Shown here: positions 33,205 to 42,335 of the stretch, in pieces
Numbering within the stretch: the first letter of the stretch is position 1
Layout: each line of letters starts with the position of its first letter
Origin: PALSA-911 sp963743035
Lineage (GTDB): Bacteria > Pseudomonadota > Alphaproteobacteria > Acetobacterales > Acetobacteraceae
NCBI GenBank assembly: GCA_963743035.1
Contig: CAVUOB010000006.1
Coordinates: forward strand, 186,001-250,000
DNA length: 64,000 nucleotides
Direction: 5' to 3'
Made by a program: the position numbers and the translations under genes
Notes under the pieces: model-generated
What the model saw: the letters and a program-made list of their open reading frames with translations, nothing else
Database searches by the model: none
What the model was told of the DNA's origin: nothing

Positions 33205-34098
33205 ATGGCCATTCAAAGTCCCCCAGCCTGGATTTGGGATCGATTGAACCTCGCCGGTCGGAGCGTGGGCTCCGCGGATCCGAACGAATGGTCTGGATCG
33301 CCGGACGGCACGGGCATCGGGGCGCTGGACGAAAGCGGCGGCGCGCTGCGCGTGCGCCACATCAGCGTCGGCGATGTCATGGACGCGGTGATCCAGGGGC
33401 ACGAGGATTTCCACGCCAGCCGGACCGATGTCGTGTTCCTGTGTTTCCTCTATCCCATCCTCGGTTTCGCCCTCGCCTGGATGGCATCCGGGGACGAGCT
33501 GGTGCAGCTGCTGTTTCCGCTTGCTTCCGGCTTCGCGCTGGTGGGGCCGCTGGCGGGCATCGGGCTCAATGAAATGAGCCGCCGGCGCGAGCTTGGCGCC
33601 GAGGTCAACTGGTCCGACGCCTTCGGTGTGCTGCGGGCGCCGTCGATCGGCGCGATCGCGATGCTCGGCACGATCCTGGTGGTGATCTTTCTGGCCTGGC
33701 TGGCGGTGGCGAACGCGATCTACCTCGTTACCCTCGGGCCGGCGCCGCCGGTTTCGCTGGGCGGTTTCGTCCATGATCTGTTCTATACCCGGGCGGGCTG
33801 GGAGATGATCGTCCTGGGCTGCGGGCTCGGCTTCCTGTTCGCCGTGGTGGTGCTGTGCATCAGCGTCGTGTCCTTCCCGCTGCTGCTGGAGCGGAAGATC
33901 GGCCTGGGCACGACGATCCGCACCTCGATCAGCGTGGTCAGGACCAATCCCGTGCCGATGGCGGTCTGGGGCATGATCATCGCCGGCGGCCTGGTGCTCG
34001 GCTCGATCCCGATCTTCCTGGGGCTCGTGGTGGTGCTGCCCGTCCTCGGGCATGCGACCTGGCACCTGTACCGCAAGGTGGTGCCGCCGCCGCTATAG
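33205..34098 (+). CDS. DUF2189 domain membrane protein
   Basis: 297 residues. A soluble lead of about 50 residues ends in VRHISVGDVMDAVIQGHEDFHASRTDVVFLCFLYPILGF, the opening of DUF2189. About six hydrophobic helices follow, including LLFPLASGFALVGPLAGIGLNEMSRRRELG, IAMLGTILVVIFLAWLAVANAIYL, MIVLGCGLGFLFAVVVLCISVVSFPLLLER and GMIIAGGLVLGSIPIFLGLVVVLPVLGHATWHLYRK. This is an inner-membrane protein of unknown function, widespread in alphaproteobacteria. GGGAGG lies 8 bases before the ATG. It has its own promoter. Confidence 0.87.
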   Translation: MAIQSPPAWIWDRLNLAGRSVGSADPNEWSGSPDGTGIGALDESGGALRVRHISVGDVMDAVIQGHEDFHASRTDVVFLCFLYPILGFALAWMASGDELVQLLFPLASGFALVGPLAGIGLNEMSRRRELGAEVNWSDAFGVLRAPSIGAIAMLGTILVVIFLAWLAVANAIYLVTLGPAPPVSLGGFVHDLFYTRAGWEMIVLGCGLGFLFAVVVLCISVVSFPLLLERKIGLGTTIRTSISVVRTNPVPMAVWGMIIAGGLVLGSIPIFLGLVVVLPVLGHATWHLYRKVVPPPL

Positions 34099-34122
34099 GC
34101 CCGGGCGATCGTTCTCCGGGGT

Positions 34123-34264
34123 TCAGCGCTGCACGAGTTCGACCATGATGCCCTCGGGGCCGCGGATGAAGGCGAGCCGCAGGCCCGGGCTGCGGGCCGA
34201 TGGCGATCTCGGCTGCCTTGGCGCGTAGCGGGGCGATGGCAACCTGGTGATCATCACGCTGCAA
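34123..34264 (-). pseudogene. C-terminal fragment of a VOC/glyoxalase-like protein, frameshifted
   Basis: The minus strand encodes DDHQVAIAPLRAKAAEIAIG in one frame and PGLRLAFIRGPEGIMVELVQR, a typical VOC C-terminus, in the next. One extra base near 34183-34186 separates them. No convincing N-terminal two thirds precede it, so this is a remnant rather than a gene. It ends 25 bases after the DUF2189 stop. Confidence 0.55.
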
Positions 34265-34420
34265 GCTTCTGACGCGAATTTCAGCGCCATTTCCGTGAGC
34301 CTGATCGGCGGCTGCGGCGTGAGTTTTCCCATCGCCTCACACCAGCGCGTCCACCGGCGCGGAGCGGGTGACAGCATCGATTCCATCGCCACGGACCGCA
34401 CACCGCCCTAGACTGTGGGC

Positions 34421-37400
34421 ATGCCCCACGTCGATTTCGTCCATCTGCGAGTCCACTCCGCCTATTCCCTCAGCGAGGGGGCGATCAAGGCCGACAAGAT
34501 CGCCGCCCTCGCCAAGGACGCCGGGATGCCGGCGGTGGCGATCACCGACAGTGGCAATCTGTTCGGCGGGCTCGAATTCAGCCAATCCTGCACTTCCAAG
34601 GGCGTGCAGCCGATCATCGGCTGCCAGATCGGGCTGACGCGCGCCGACAATACCCGCCTGCCGCCGGACCCGCTGGTGCTGCTGGCGCAGAATGCCGAGG
34701 GCCTGGCCAATCTGCAGCGCCTGTCCTCGCGCGCCTTCCTGGAGACCGATCCGGGCCTGAAGCCGCAGCTGTCGCTGGATGCCATCGCCGGGAGCGCGGC
34801 GGGGCTCATCCTGCTCACCGGCGGCACGCAGGGCGCCATCGCGCGGCTGCTGGCGGAGGACCAGAAGCCGGAGGCCGAACGCCTGCTGGCCCGGATCGCC
34901 GAGGCGTTTCCCGGCCGGGCGATGATGGAACTGCACCGCCACGGGCTGCCGATCGAGCGCAACATCGAGCCCGGGCTGATCATGCTGGCCGACGATGCCG
35001 GCGTTCCGCTGGTCGCCACCAATGATTGCTACTTCGCCAAGCCCTCGATGCACGAGGCGCATGACGCGCTGCTTTGCATCGCCGAGGGGCGGCTGCTGTC
35101 GGAAAAGGACCGCCGCCGGGTCACCGCCAATCACTGGTTCAAGCCCGCCGCCGAGATGCGCGCGCTGTTCGCCGACCTGCCGGAGGCCTGCGACAACACG
35201 CTGGCGATCGCCATGCGCTGCGCGGTCATGGCGGAGTCGCGCAAGCCGCTGCTGCCGGTCTGCCCGAAGGTCCGCGAAGGCGCCTCCGAGGCGGAGACCC
35301 TGGCTGCCATGGCGCGGGAAGGCCTGGCCCGGCGCATGGCGGCGATCGGCGCCAAGGACGCCGCCCGCGCGCGCTATGCGGAGCGGCTGGAATACGAGCT
35401 CTCCATCATCGAGAAGATGGAGTTTCCCGGCTACTTCCTGATCGTCGCCGATTTCATCCAGTGGGCGAAGGCGCAGGGCATACCGGTCGGTCCCGGCCGC
35501 GGCTCCGGCGCCGGATCGGTGGTGGCCTGGGCGTTGACCATCACCGACCTCGATCCGCTGCAGTTCAACCTGCTGTTCGAGCGGTTCCTGAACCCCGAGC
35601 GCGTGTCGATGCCGGATTTCGATATCGATTTCTGCCAGGACCGGCGCGACGAGGTGATCGCCTATGTGCGTCGCGAATACGGCGGCGACCGGGTCGCGCA
35701 GATCATCACCTTCGGCAAGCTGCAGGCCCGCGCCGCGGTGCGCGATGTCGGCCGGGTGCTCGGCCTCGGCTACGGCCAGGTCAACAAGGTCGCCGAGCTG
35801 ATCCCAAACAACCCCGCCAAGCCCGTGACCTTGCAGGAAGCCGTGGACGGGGAGCCGCGGCTGCAGGAGATGCGCGAGCAGGACGAGGCGATCCGCCGCC
35901 TGCTGGAAATCGCCCTGCAGATCGAGGGGCTGTACCGCCACGCCAGCACCCACGCCGCCGGGGTGGTGATCGGCGATCGGCCGCTGATCGACCTGGTGCC
36001 GCTGTACCGCGATCCGAAATCCGATTTCCTGGTCACCCAGTACTCGATGAAATATGTCGAGCAGGCCGGCCTGGTGAAATTCGACTTCCTGGGGCTGACC
36101 ACCCTCACCATCCTCCAGCGCGCCGTGCGCTTTCTCAAGCAGTTGGAGGTCGAGGTTGATCTCGATCGGCTGCCGCTGGACGATGCGAAGACCTATGAGA
36201 TGCTGGCGCGCGGCGATGCCGGCGGGGTGTTCCAGATGGAAGGCCAGGGCATGCGCGACGTGCTGCGCCAGATGCGCCCGAGCCGGTTCGAGGACCTGAT
36301 CGCCGCCGTCGCGCTGTACCGGCCCGGCCCAATGGCCAATATCCCCGACTACAACCGCCGCAAGCATGGCGAGAAATGGGAGCCGCCGCACGAGGAGCTG
36401 CGGGAGATCCTGGAAGAGACCTTTGGAATCATGGTCTACCAGGAACAGGTTATGCAGATCGCGCAGAAGATGGGCGGCTATAGCCTGGGCGGCGCCGACC
36501 TGCTGCGCCGGGCCATGGGCAAGAAGATCCGCGCCGAGATGGACCAGCAGCGCGAAATCTTCGTCAAGGGCGCCACCGCGCGCGGCATCCCGCCCGAGAA
36601 AGCCACCGAGGTCTTTGATCTCATGGCAAAATTCGCCGATTACGGGTTCAACAAGTCGCACGCCGCGGCCTATGCCCTGGTCGCCTACCAGACCGCCTGG
36701 ATGAAGGCGAACCACCCGGTCGTGTTCATCGCCGCCTGCATGAGCCTGGCGATCAGCAACACCGACAAGATCGCTGCTTATAAACAGGAAGCCGAGCGCG
36801 CCGGCACCAAGATCCTGCCGCCCGACATCAACCGCTCCGGCGCCGATTTCACGGTCGAGCGTATGGAGGACGGCAAGCTGGCCATCCGCTACGCGCTGGC
36901 GGCGGTGAAGAAGGTCGGCCAGTCCGCCATGGAGGCGCTGGTTGCCGCGCGCGGCAACCGGCATTTTGCGGACATCGCGGATTTTGCCGCGAGAATCGAT
37001 CCCAAGCAGATCAGCCGGAACCAGATCGAGAACCTCGCCCGCGCGGGTGCCTTCGACAGCCTGGAGCCCAACCGCGCGCGGATTTTCGCCGCAGCGGACA
37101 TCATCGTGCGGCGCGCCCAGGCGGATGCCGAGGAGAAGCAGAGCGGCCAGATCGGGCTGTTCGGCGCCGCCGCCGACAGGCCGGAGGCGCTGCGCCTGCC
37201 GGACACGCCGGACTGGCCGCCAATCGAGCGGCTGGGCTTCGAGGCGGAGGCGATCGGCTTCCACCTCACGGCGCATCCGCTGGACGTCTATGCCCAGACG
37301 CTGCGCCGCATCGGCGCCATCGCCAGCACCCGGATCGAGGCGCAGGCCAGGGCCGGCGTCAGCCGCGCCAAGCTGGCCGGCACCGTCATCGCCGCCAAGG

Positions 37401-37858
37401 AGCGGATCACCCGCACCGGCAGCCGGATGGCCTGGATCCGCCTGTCCGACGCCGCCGGTTCCTACGAGGTGACGGTGTTCTCGGAAGTGCTGACCCGCTC
37501 GCGCTCCATCCTGGCTGTGGGGTCGAACGTGCTGGTCACCGTGGACCTGAAGCTGGAGGGCGAATCGCTGCGCATCACCGCGCAGGACGCGATGGCGCTG
37601 GACCAGGCCGCCGCCAATGCCGGCGCCGGCATGCGCATCTGGCTGCGCCAGACCGATACCGGCGAGACCAGCGGCATCGGCCAGATCAGCGCGCTGCTGC
37701 GCCGCGAAGGCAGCGGGCGCGGGCAGGTGATCCTGGTGCCGCGGCTGGAGGAGCAGCAATCGGTGGAGATCGCTTTGCCTGGCGGCTTCAACGTCACGCC
37801 GCGGCTGGCGCAGGCGCTCAAGGTGGTGCCGGGGGTCGAGCGGGTGGAGGAAGTCTAG
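34421..37858 (+). CDS. dnaE: DNA polymerase III alpha subunit
   Basis: About 1,145 residues, the normal size for DnaE1. The PHP domain comes first (FVHLRVHSAYSLSEGAIKADKIAALAKDAGMPAVAITDSGNLFGGLEF). The polymerase palm carries GRGSGAGSVVAWAL and PDFDIDFCQDRRDEV with the catalytic Asp residues. KKIRAEMDQQREIFVKGA and YGFNKSHAAAYALVAYQTAWMKANHP follow, then the helix-hairpin-helix region and an OB domain (KLAGTVIAAKERITRTGSRMAWIRLSDAAGSYEVTVF). It is the replicative polymerase. The ATG at 34421 is preferred over an in-frame GTG at 34415. A very long open frame on the opposite strand is a composition artefact. Confidence 0.97.
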   Translation: MPHVDFVHLRVHSAYSLSEGAIKADKIAALAKDAGMPAVAITDSGNLFGGLEFSQSCTSKGVQPIIGCQIGLTRADNTRLPPDPLVLLAQNAEGLANLQRLSSRAFLETDPGLKPQLSLDAIAGSAAGLILLTGGTQGAIARLLAEDQKPEAERLLARIAEAFPGRAMMELHRHGLPIERNIEPGLIMLADDAGVPLVATNDCYFAKPSMHEAHDALLCIAEGRLLSEKDRRRVTANHWFKPAAEMRALFADLPEACDNTLAIAMRCAVMAESRKPLLPVCPKVREGASEAETLAAMAREGLARRMAAIGAKDAARARYAERLEYELSIIEKMEFPGYFLIVADFIQWAKAQGIPVGPGRGSGAGSVVAWALTITDLDPLQFNLLFERFLNPERVSMPDFDIDFCQDRRDEVIAYVRREYGGDRVAQIITFGKLQARAAVRDVGRVLGLGYGQVNKVAELIPNNPAKPVTLQEAVDGEPRLQEMREQDEAIRRLLEIALQIEGLYRHASTHAAGVVIGDRPLIDLVPLYRDPKSDFLVTQYSMKYVEQAGLVKFDFLGLTTLTILQRAVRFLKQLEVEVDLDRLPLDDAKTYEMLARGDAGGVFQMEGQGMRDVLRQMRPSRFEDLIAAVALYRPGPMANIPDYNRRKHGEKWEPPHEELREILEETFGIMVYQEQVMQIAQKMGGYSLGGADLLRRAMGKKIRAEMDQQREIFVKGATARGIPPEKATEVFDLMAKFADYGFNKSHAAAYALVAYQTAWMKANHPVVFIAACMSLAISNTDKIAAYKQEAERAGTKILPPDINRSGADFTVERMEDGKLAIRYALAAVKKVGQSAMEALVAARGNRHFADIADFAARIDPKQISRNQIENLARAGAFDSLEPNRARIFAAADIIVRRAQADAEEKQSGQIGLFGAAADRPEALRLPDTPDWPPIERLGFEAEAIGFHLTAHPLDVYAQTLRRIGAIASTRIEAQARAGVSRAKLAGTVIAAKERITRTGSRMAWIRLSDAAGSYEVTVFSEVLTRSRSILAVGSNVLVTVDLKLEGESLRITAQDAMALDQAAANAGAGMRIWLRQTDTGETSGIGQISALLRREGSGRGQVILVPRLEEQQSVEIALPGGFNVTPRLAQALKVVPGVERVEEV

Positions 37859-37991
37859 CAGGAAAATATTTACCCCGGTTCCGCAGCATCGGCATTCTTC
37901 AACCCCGGGTCGTTCCACACCCCCGGCTTGTTAGCCGCCGGCCGGCGCTCTATGACGGCGCTTCCGCTCACAACTCTTCAGAACGGACCGC

Positions 37992-38717
37992 ATGTCCCAA
38001 GCGCCGGAATACAGACGCGTCCTGCTCAAGGTATCCGGGGAGGCCCTTATGGGCGACCGGGAATACGGCCTGGACACGGAAACAGTAGCTGCCATAGCCA
38101 CCGATGTCGGCGATGTCGTCGCCATGGGCGTCGAGGTCTGCCTGGTCATCGGGGGCGGAAATATCTTCCGCGGCGTCTCCGGCGCCGCCGGGGGGATGGA
38201 CCGCGCCCAGGCGGACTACATGGGGATGCTGGCCACGGTGATGAACGCCCTGGCCATGCAGAGCGCGCTGGAGCGCAAAAACGTGGCCACGCGCGTGCAG
38301 TCGGCCATCCCGATGTCGTCGGTCTGCGAGCCCTATATCCGCCGCCGCGCCATGCGCCACATGGAGAAGGGCAGGGTGGTGGTGTTCGCCGCCGGCACCG
38401 GCAACCCGTTCTTCACCACCGACACCGCCGCCGCCCTGCGCGCCGCGGAAATGGGCTGCGACTGCCTGCTGAAGGGCACCCAGGTGGACGGCGTCTACAC
38501 CGCCGATCCGCGCAAGGTCAGCAACGCCAAGCGCTATGAGCAGCTCACCTACCTGGATGTGCTGTCGCGCGACCTGAACGTCATGGACGCCGCCGCCATC
38601 AGCGTGGCGCGGGAAAACAAGTTGCCGATCCTGGTATTTAACATCCACGCTCCCGGCGCCTTTGCCCAGGTCATGCGCGGCGAGGGGAACTTCACCAGGA
38701 TCGTGGAGCAGCAATAG
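37992..38717 (+). CDS. pyrH: UMP kinase
   Basis: 241 residues, amino acid kinase fold: RRVLLKVSGEALMG, LVIGGGNIFRG, MLATVMNALAMQSALE, and the C-terminal DCLLKGTQVDGVYTADPRKV with ATARYEQL-like loop. It phosphorylates UMP to UDP as a hexamer, with GTP activation and UTP inhibition known for the family. It opens the block pyrH-frr-uppS-cdsA-dxr-rseP-bamA-skp-lpxD-fabZ-lpxA, as is usual in alphaproteobacteria. No terminator is visible between it and frr, 34 bases on. Confidence 0.96.
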   Translation: MSQAPEYRRVLLKVSGEALMGDREYGLDTETVAAIATDVGDVVAMGVEVCLVIGGGNIFRGVSGAAGGMDRAQADYMGMLATVMNALAMQSALERKNVATRVQSAIPMSSVCEPYIRRRAMRHMEKGRVVVFAAGTGNPFFTTDTAAALRAAEMGCDCLLKGTQVDGVYTADPRKVSNAKRYEQLTYLDVLSRDLNVMDAAAISVARENKLPILVFNIHAPGAFAQVMRGEGNFTRIVEQQ

Positions 38718-38751
38718 CGATGAGCCACCATAGCGGGAAAGGGGGGATGCC

Positions 38752-39318
38752 ATGGCAGCCGACCTGAACAACCTCAAGCAGGATCTCAGCCGCCGGATGG
38801 ACGGTGCGCTGGAAACGCTGCGGCGCGAATTCGCCGGACTGCGCACCGGACGCGCCAGCCCGGGGCTGCTGGAGCCGCTGCGGGTCGAGGCCTACGGGAC
38901 CGAGATGCCGATCACCCAGGTCGGCACCATCGGCGTGCCGGAATCGCGGATGCTGACCGTGCAGGTCTGGGACCGCACGATGGTCAGCGCCGTGGACCGC
39001 GCGATTCGCGAATCCGGCCTCGGCCTCAATCCGCAGATCGACGGCCAGCTGGTGCGCGTGCCGATTCCGATGCTGACTGCCGAGCGGCGCACCGAGCTGG
39101 CCAAGGCCGCCGGGCGCTATGCCGAGGCGACCAAGGTCGCGGTCCGCAGCGTCCGGCGCGACGGCATGGAGCAGATCAAGGGCTTTGAGAAGAAGCACGA
39201 GATCGGCGAGGACGTCGCCAAGACCTGGGCCGACGAGGTGCAGAAGATCACCGACAGCTACATCAAGCGGATCGACGAGAGCCTCGCGGACAAGGAACGC
39301 GACATCAAGCAGGTTTGA
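38752..39318 (+). CDS. frr: Ribosome recycling factor
   Basis: 188 residues, three-helix bundle plus small beta domain: LETLRREFAGLRTGRASPGLLEPLRVEAYGTEMPITQVGTIGVPESRMLTVQVWDRTMV, then LVRVPIPMLTAERRTELAK and VAVRSVRRDGMEQIK. With EF-G it splits post-termination ribosomes. A strong purine box (GGGGGG) precedes the ATG. It ends within a few bases of the uppS start. Confidence 0.96.
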   Translation: MAADLNNLKQDLSRRMDGALETLRREFAGLRTGRASPGLLEPLRVEAYGTEMPITQVGTIGVPESRMLTVQVWDRTMVSAVDRAIRESGLGLNPQIDGQLVRVPIPMLTAERRTELAKAAGRYAEATKVAVRSVRRDGMEQIKGFEKKHEIGEDVAKTWADEVQKITDSYIKRIDESLADKERDIKQV

Positions 39319-39326
39319 GCATCAGG

Positions 39327-40112
39327 ATGTCATCCGCCACTCAGAAGATCCCCGAACTGCTGCCCGAGGCGCCGGCCGGGATCGCGGTGCGGCAGCCCGC
39401 GGATGGTGCGCCGCTGCCGACCCATGTGGCGGTGATCATGGACGGCAACGGCCGCTGGGCAAGCGCGCGCTTCCTGCCGCGCGTCGCCGGCCATCGTGAG
39501 GGCGCGCGCGCCGTCCGCCGCACCATCGAGGCGGCGATGCAGAGCGGCATCGCCTGGCTGACGATCTACGCCTTCAGCAGCGAGAACTGGCGCCGCCCGG
39601 CCACCGAGGTGCTGGACCTGACCGGGCTGCTGCGCCACTACCTGAAGAACGAGATCGCCGAGCTGCATGCCAACGGCGTGCGGCTGCACTTCATCGGCGA
39701 CCGCACGCGCTTCGATCGCGACATCGATGCCGCCCTGACCCAGGCCGAACGCCTGACCGCCGGCAACACCCGGCTCAACCTGGTGGTGGCGCTGTCCTAC
39801 GGCGCGCGCGACGAGATCGCCGCCGCCGCCCGCAGCCTGGCGGAAGCCGCCCGCGCCGGCCGGATCGATCCGGCCACCATCGACGAGACGATGCTGGCTT
39901 CCGCGCTGTCCACCGCGGGCATGCCGGACCCCGACCTGGTGATCCGCACCAGCGGCGAGCAGCGGCTGTCGAACTTCCTGCTGTGGCAGGCGGCCTATGC
40001 GGAGCTGGTGTTCCTGGACGTGCTCTGGCCGGACTTCAACGCGTCGCATTTCGCCGCCGCGCTGGCCGAGTACGCCCGCCGGGAGCGCCGCTTCGGCGCC
40101 CGCCCGGCCTGA
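39327..40112 (+). CDS. uppS: Undecaprenyl diphosphate synthase
   Basis: 261 residues from the ATG at 39327; a TTG at 39315 is also in frame. The cis-prenyltransferase motifs are present: THVAVIMDGNGRWASARFLPRVAGHREGARAVR with the catalytic Asp39, LTIYAFSSENWRRP, then LNLVVALSYGARDEI and PDLVIRTSGEQRLSNFLLWQAAYAELVFLDVLWPDF. It makes the C55 lipid carrier for cell wall and polysaccharide synthesis. A 30-residue N-terminal lead precedes the catalytic domain. It is followed without gap by cdsA. Confidence 0.95.
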   Translation: MSSATQKIPELLPEAPAGIAVRQPADGAPLPTHVAVIMDGNGRWASARFLPRVAGHREGARAVRRTIEAAMQSGIAWLTIYAFSSENWRRPATEVLDLTGLLRHYLKNEIAELHANGVRLHFIGDRTRFDRDIDAALTQAERLTAGNTRLNLVVALSYGARDEIAAAARSLAEAARAGRIDPATIDETMLASALSTAGMPDPDLVIRTSGEQRLSNFLLWQAAYAELVFLDVLWPDFNASHFAAALAEYARRERRFGARPA

Positions 40113-41017
40113 TCCCCAAGCTGAGCCGGCCCATTCCACCGCTGCCCGATCCGGGCCCGCCCGGCCAGCCGGCTTCCGAATCGGTATCCGGGCCGGTATC
40201 CGAATCGGCGCGCCGCTGGGGCGATCTGCCCAAGCGCATCGCCTCCGCCGCGATCCTGGCGCCGCTGGCGCTGTTCTGCCTGTGGGAAGGCGGCTGGCCC
40301 TGGGCGCTGCTGGTCGGTGCCGCTTCCTTGGGTCTGGCGGTCGAGTGGATCGCCCTGTGCGGCCGCCGGGTGCTCACGCCGGCCGGGCTTTCCCTGATCG
40401 TCTGCGTGCTCGCCGTCTGGGCCATGACCGTGCAGGGCACGGCCGCGCAGGCGGCGGCCTTCGCGCTGCTGGGCGCGCCGGTCGTCTGGCGCACCGGCAG
40501 CAAGGCGCCGCACGCCGTCAGCCTGGCCGCGGGCCTGCCCTATATCGGCTGCAGCACGGTGGCGCTGGTCTGGCTGCGCGCGATGCCGGCGTCGGGCCTG
40601 GCCAACGTCCTGTTATTGCTGCTGATCGTCTGGGGCAGCGATATCGGCGCCTATGTCGTCGGCCGGGCGGTCGGCGGGCCCAAGCTGGCGCCGGCGATCT
40701 CGCCGGGAAAGACCCGCTCGGGCGCCGTCGGCGGCCTGCTCGCCGCCTGCCTGCTTGGCGTCGGGGCCGCTTTCTGGCTGGGACGCGTCGGCGGGATCTG
40801 GTGGCTGGTGCCGCTCGCGGCCGGCCTCAGCTTCTGCTCCCAGGCCGGCGATCTGCTGGAGAGCCATATCAAGCGCCGCTTCGGCGTGAAGGATTCCGGC
40901 TGGCTGATCCCCGGCCATGGCGGGCTGTTCGACCGGCTGGACGGCCTGCTCGCGGCGGCCCCCGCCGCCGCGGCGCTGGCTTTCGCCCTCGGACGTGGAG
41001 TAGTTCTGTCGCCATGA
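40109..41017 (+). CDS. cdsA: Phosphatidate cytidylyltransferase
   Basis: About 302 residues with eight or so hydrophobic helices and the C-terminal CdsA signature (SPGKTRSGAVGGLLAA... then FCSQAGDLLESHIKRRFGVKDSGWLIPGHGGLFDRLDGLL) carrying the catalytic Asp residues. It makes CDP-diacylglycerol at the inner membrane. The start is unresolved. The only in-frame ATG/GTG/TTG is GTG at 39983, deep inside uppS, giving implausible sequence. The CTG at 40109 overlaps the uppS stop (CTGA) and is used here as the likely boundary. Its ATGA end overlaps the dxr start. Confidence 0.88.
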   Translation: MIPKLSRPIPPLPDPGPPGQPASESVSGPVSESARRWGDLPKRIASAAILAPLALFCLWEGGWPWALLVGAASLGLAVEWIALCGRRVLTPAGLSLIVCVLAVWAMTVQGTAAQAAAFALLGAPVVWRTGSKAPHAVSLAAGLPYIGCSTVALVWLRAMPASGLANVLLLLLIVWGSDIGAYVVGRAVGGPKLAPAISPGKTRSGAVGGLLAACLLGVGAAFWLGRVGGIWWLVPLAAGLSFCSQAGDLLESHIKRRFGVKDSGWLIPGHGGLFDRLDGLLAAAPAAAALAFALGRGVVLSP

Positions 41018-42255
41018 ACCTACCTGGAACCATCTCGCCGGAAATCCAACTGGCGAAAACCGCCTCAACTTCCTCCACGCGATCCGTAACGATCCTGGGC
41101 AGCACCGGCAGCGTCGGCACCCAGACGGTCGATCTGCTGCGCGCCGACCGGAATTCCGGTCCCGGCGCCGCGCCGCGCTTCCGGGTCCGCGCCCTGGTCG
41201 GCGGGCGCAACGCCGAATTGCTGGCCGCCCAGGCGATCGAGCTCGGCGCCGAGCGGGCGGTGATCAGCGATCCCGCGCAGGAGCCGGCCTTGCGCGCGGC
41301 GCTGGACGGCTATCGCATCGACATCGCCTCCGGCCGCGAGGCGGTGATCGAGGCCGCGTCCCTGCCGGTCGACTGGACCATGGCGGCGATCACCGGCGCC
41401 GTCGGCCTGGCGCCGACGCTGGCCGCCATCCATGGCGGCGGCGCGGTGGCGCTGGCCAACAAGGAGGCCCTGGTCTGCGCCGGCGAAGTGATGCTGCGCG
41501 CGGTGCGCGATGCCGGGGCCACGCTGCTGCCGGTGGACAGCGAGCACAACGCCATCTTCCAGTCCCTCGCCGACGGCAATCTCCGCGCCGTGGAGAAGAT
41601 CGTGCTGACCGCCTCGGGCGGGCCGTTCCGCACCGCGACGCTGGCGGAAATGGCCGCGGCCACGCCCGAGAAGGCGCTGCGCCATCCGGTCTGGTCGATG
41701 GGTGCCAAGATCTCCATCGACAGCGCGACGATGATGAACAAGGGCCTGGAGGTGATCGAGGCGGCCCGGCTGTTCAATCTGGAGGAGAGCGCGATCGGCG
41801 TGCTGGTGCACCCGCAATCGGTGATCCACGGCCTGGTCTTCTATACCGATGGCAGCGTCATGGCGCAGCTCGGCGCGCCGGATATGCGCATTCCCATCGC
41901 CCATGCGCTGGCATGGCCGGAGCGGCTGCGCACCAGCTCGCCGCGGCTCGACCTGGCGCAGATCGCCGCGCTGGAATTTGCCGAGCTGGATCTGGAGCGC
42001 TTTCCGGCGATGAAGCTGGCGCGCGAGGCCTTGCGGGCGGGCGGCGGCGCTCCCACGATCCTGAACGCGGCCAACGAGATCGCGGTCGAAGCCTTCCTGC
42101 GCGGCCGCATCGGATTCCTGGACATCGCCGGGACCGTCGCGCGCGTGCTCGACCGGATGGGGGCACGCCCGGCCGCGAGCCTCGAGGATGTCGTGCATCT
42201 CGACGAGGCGGCACGGGCCGAAGCCGAGCAGCTTATCGCCGCACGGCCGGCCTGA
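41014..42255 (+). CDS. dxr: 1-deoxy-D-xylulose 5-phosphate reductoisomerase
   Basis: 413 residues. The NADPH-binding start SVTILGSTGSVGTQTVDLL is followed by ALANKEALVCAG, LLPVDSEHNAIFQSL (metal-binding Asp and Glu), TASGGPFR, KISIDSATMMNKGLEVIEA and VHPQSVIHGLVFYTDGSVMAQLGAPDMRIPI, all standard Dxr motifs. It commits DXP to MEP in isoprenoid synthesis, supplying UppS upstream in the same operon. A 25-residue lead precedes the Rossmann fold. ATG overlaps the cdsA stop by four bases. Confidence 0.97.
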   Translation: MNLPGTISPEIQLAKTASTSSTRSVTILGSTGSVGTQTVDLLRADRNSGPGAAPRFRVRALVGGRNAELLAAQAIELGAERAVISDPAQEPALRAALDGYRIDIASGREAVIEAASLPVDWTMAAITGAVGLAPTLAAIHGGGAVALANKEALVCAGEVMLRAVRDAGATLLPVDSEHNAIFQSLADGNLRAVEKIVLTASGGPFRTATLAEMAAATPEKALRHPVWSMGAKISIDSATMMNKGLEVIEAARLFNLEESAIGVLVHPQSVIHGLVFYTDGSVMAQLGAPDMRIPIAHALAWPERLRTSSPRLDLAQIAALEFAELDLERFPAMKLAREALRAGGGAPTILNAANEIAVEAFLRGRIGFLDIAGTVARVLDRMGARPAASLEDVVHLDEAARAEAEQLIAARPA

Positions 42256-42335
42256 CCCGTACGGGCAGGGGCTTCCGGGACCCGGTGGGTCCCCCGATAT
42301 AGATCTGGCGAAGCAGAACCAAGGAAATCATCACC

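Noticed and set aside
34337..37918. A 1,193-codon open frame on the strand opposite dnaE
   Set aside because: It is the antisense of a canonical dnaE; its His/Gly/Arg-rich sequence is the usual artefact of high-GC codon use.
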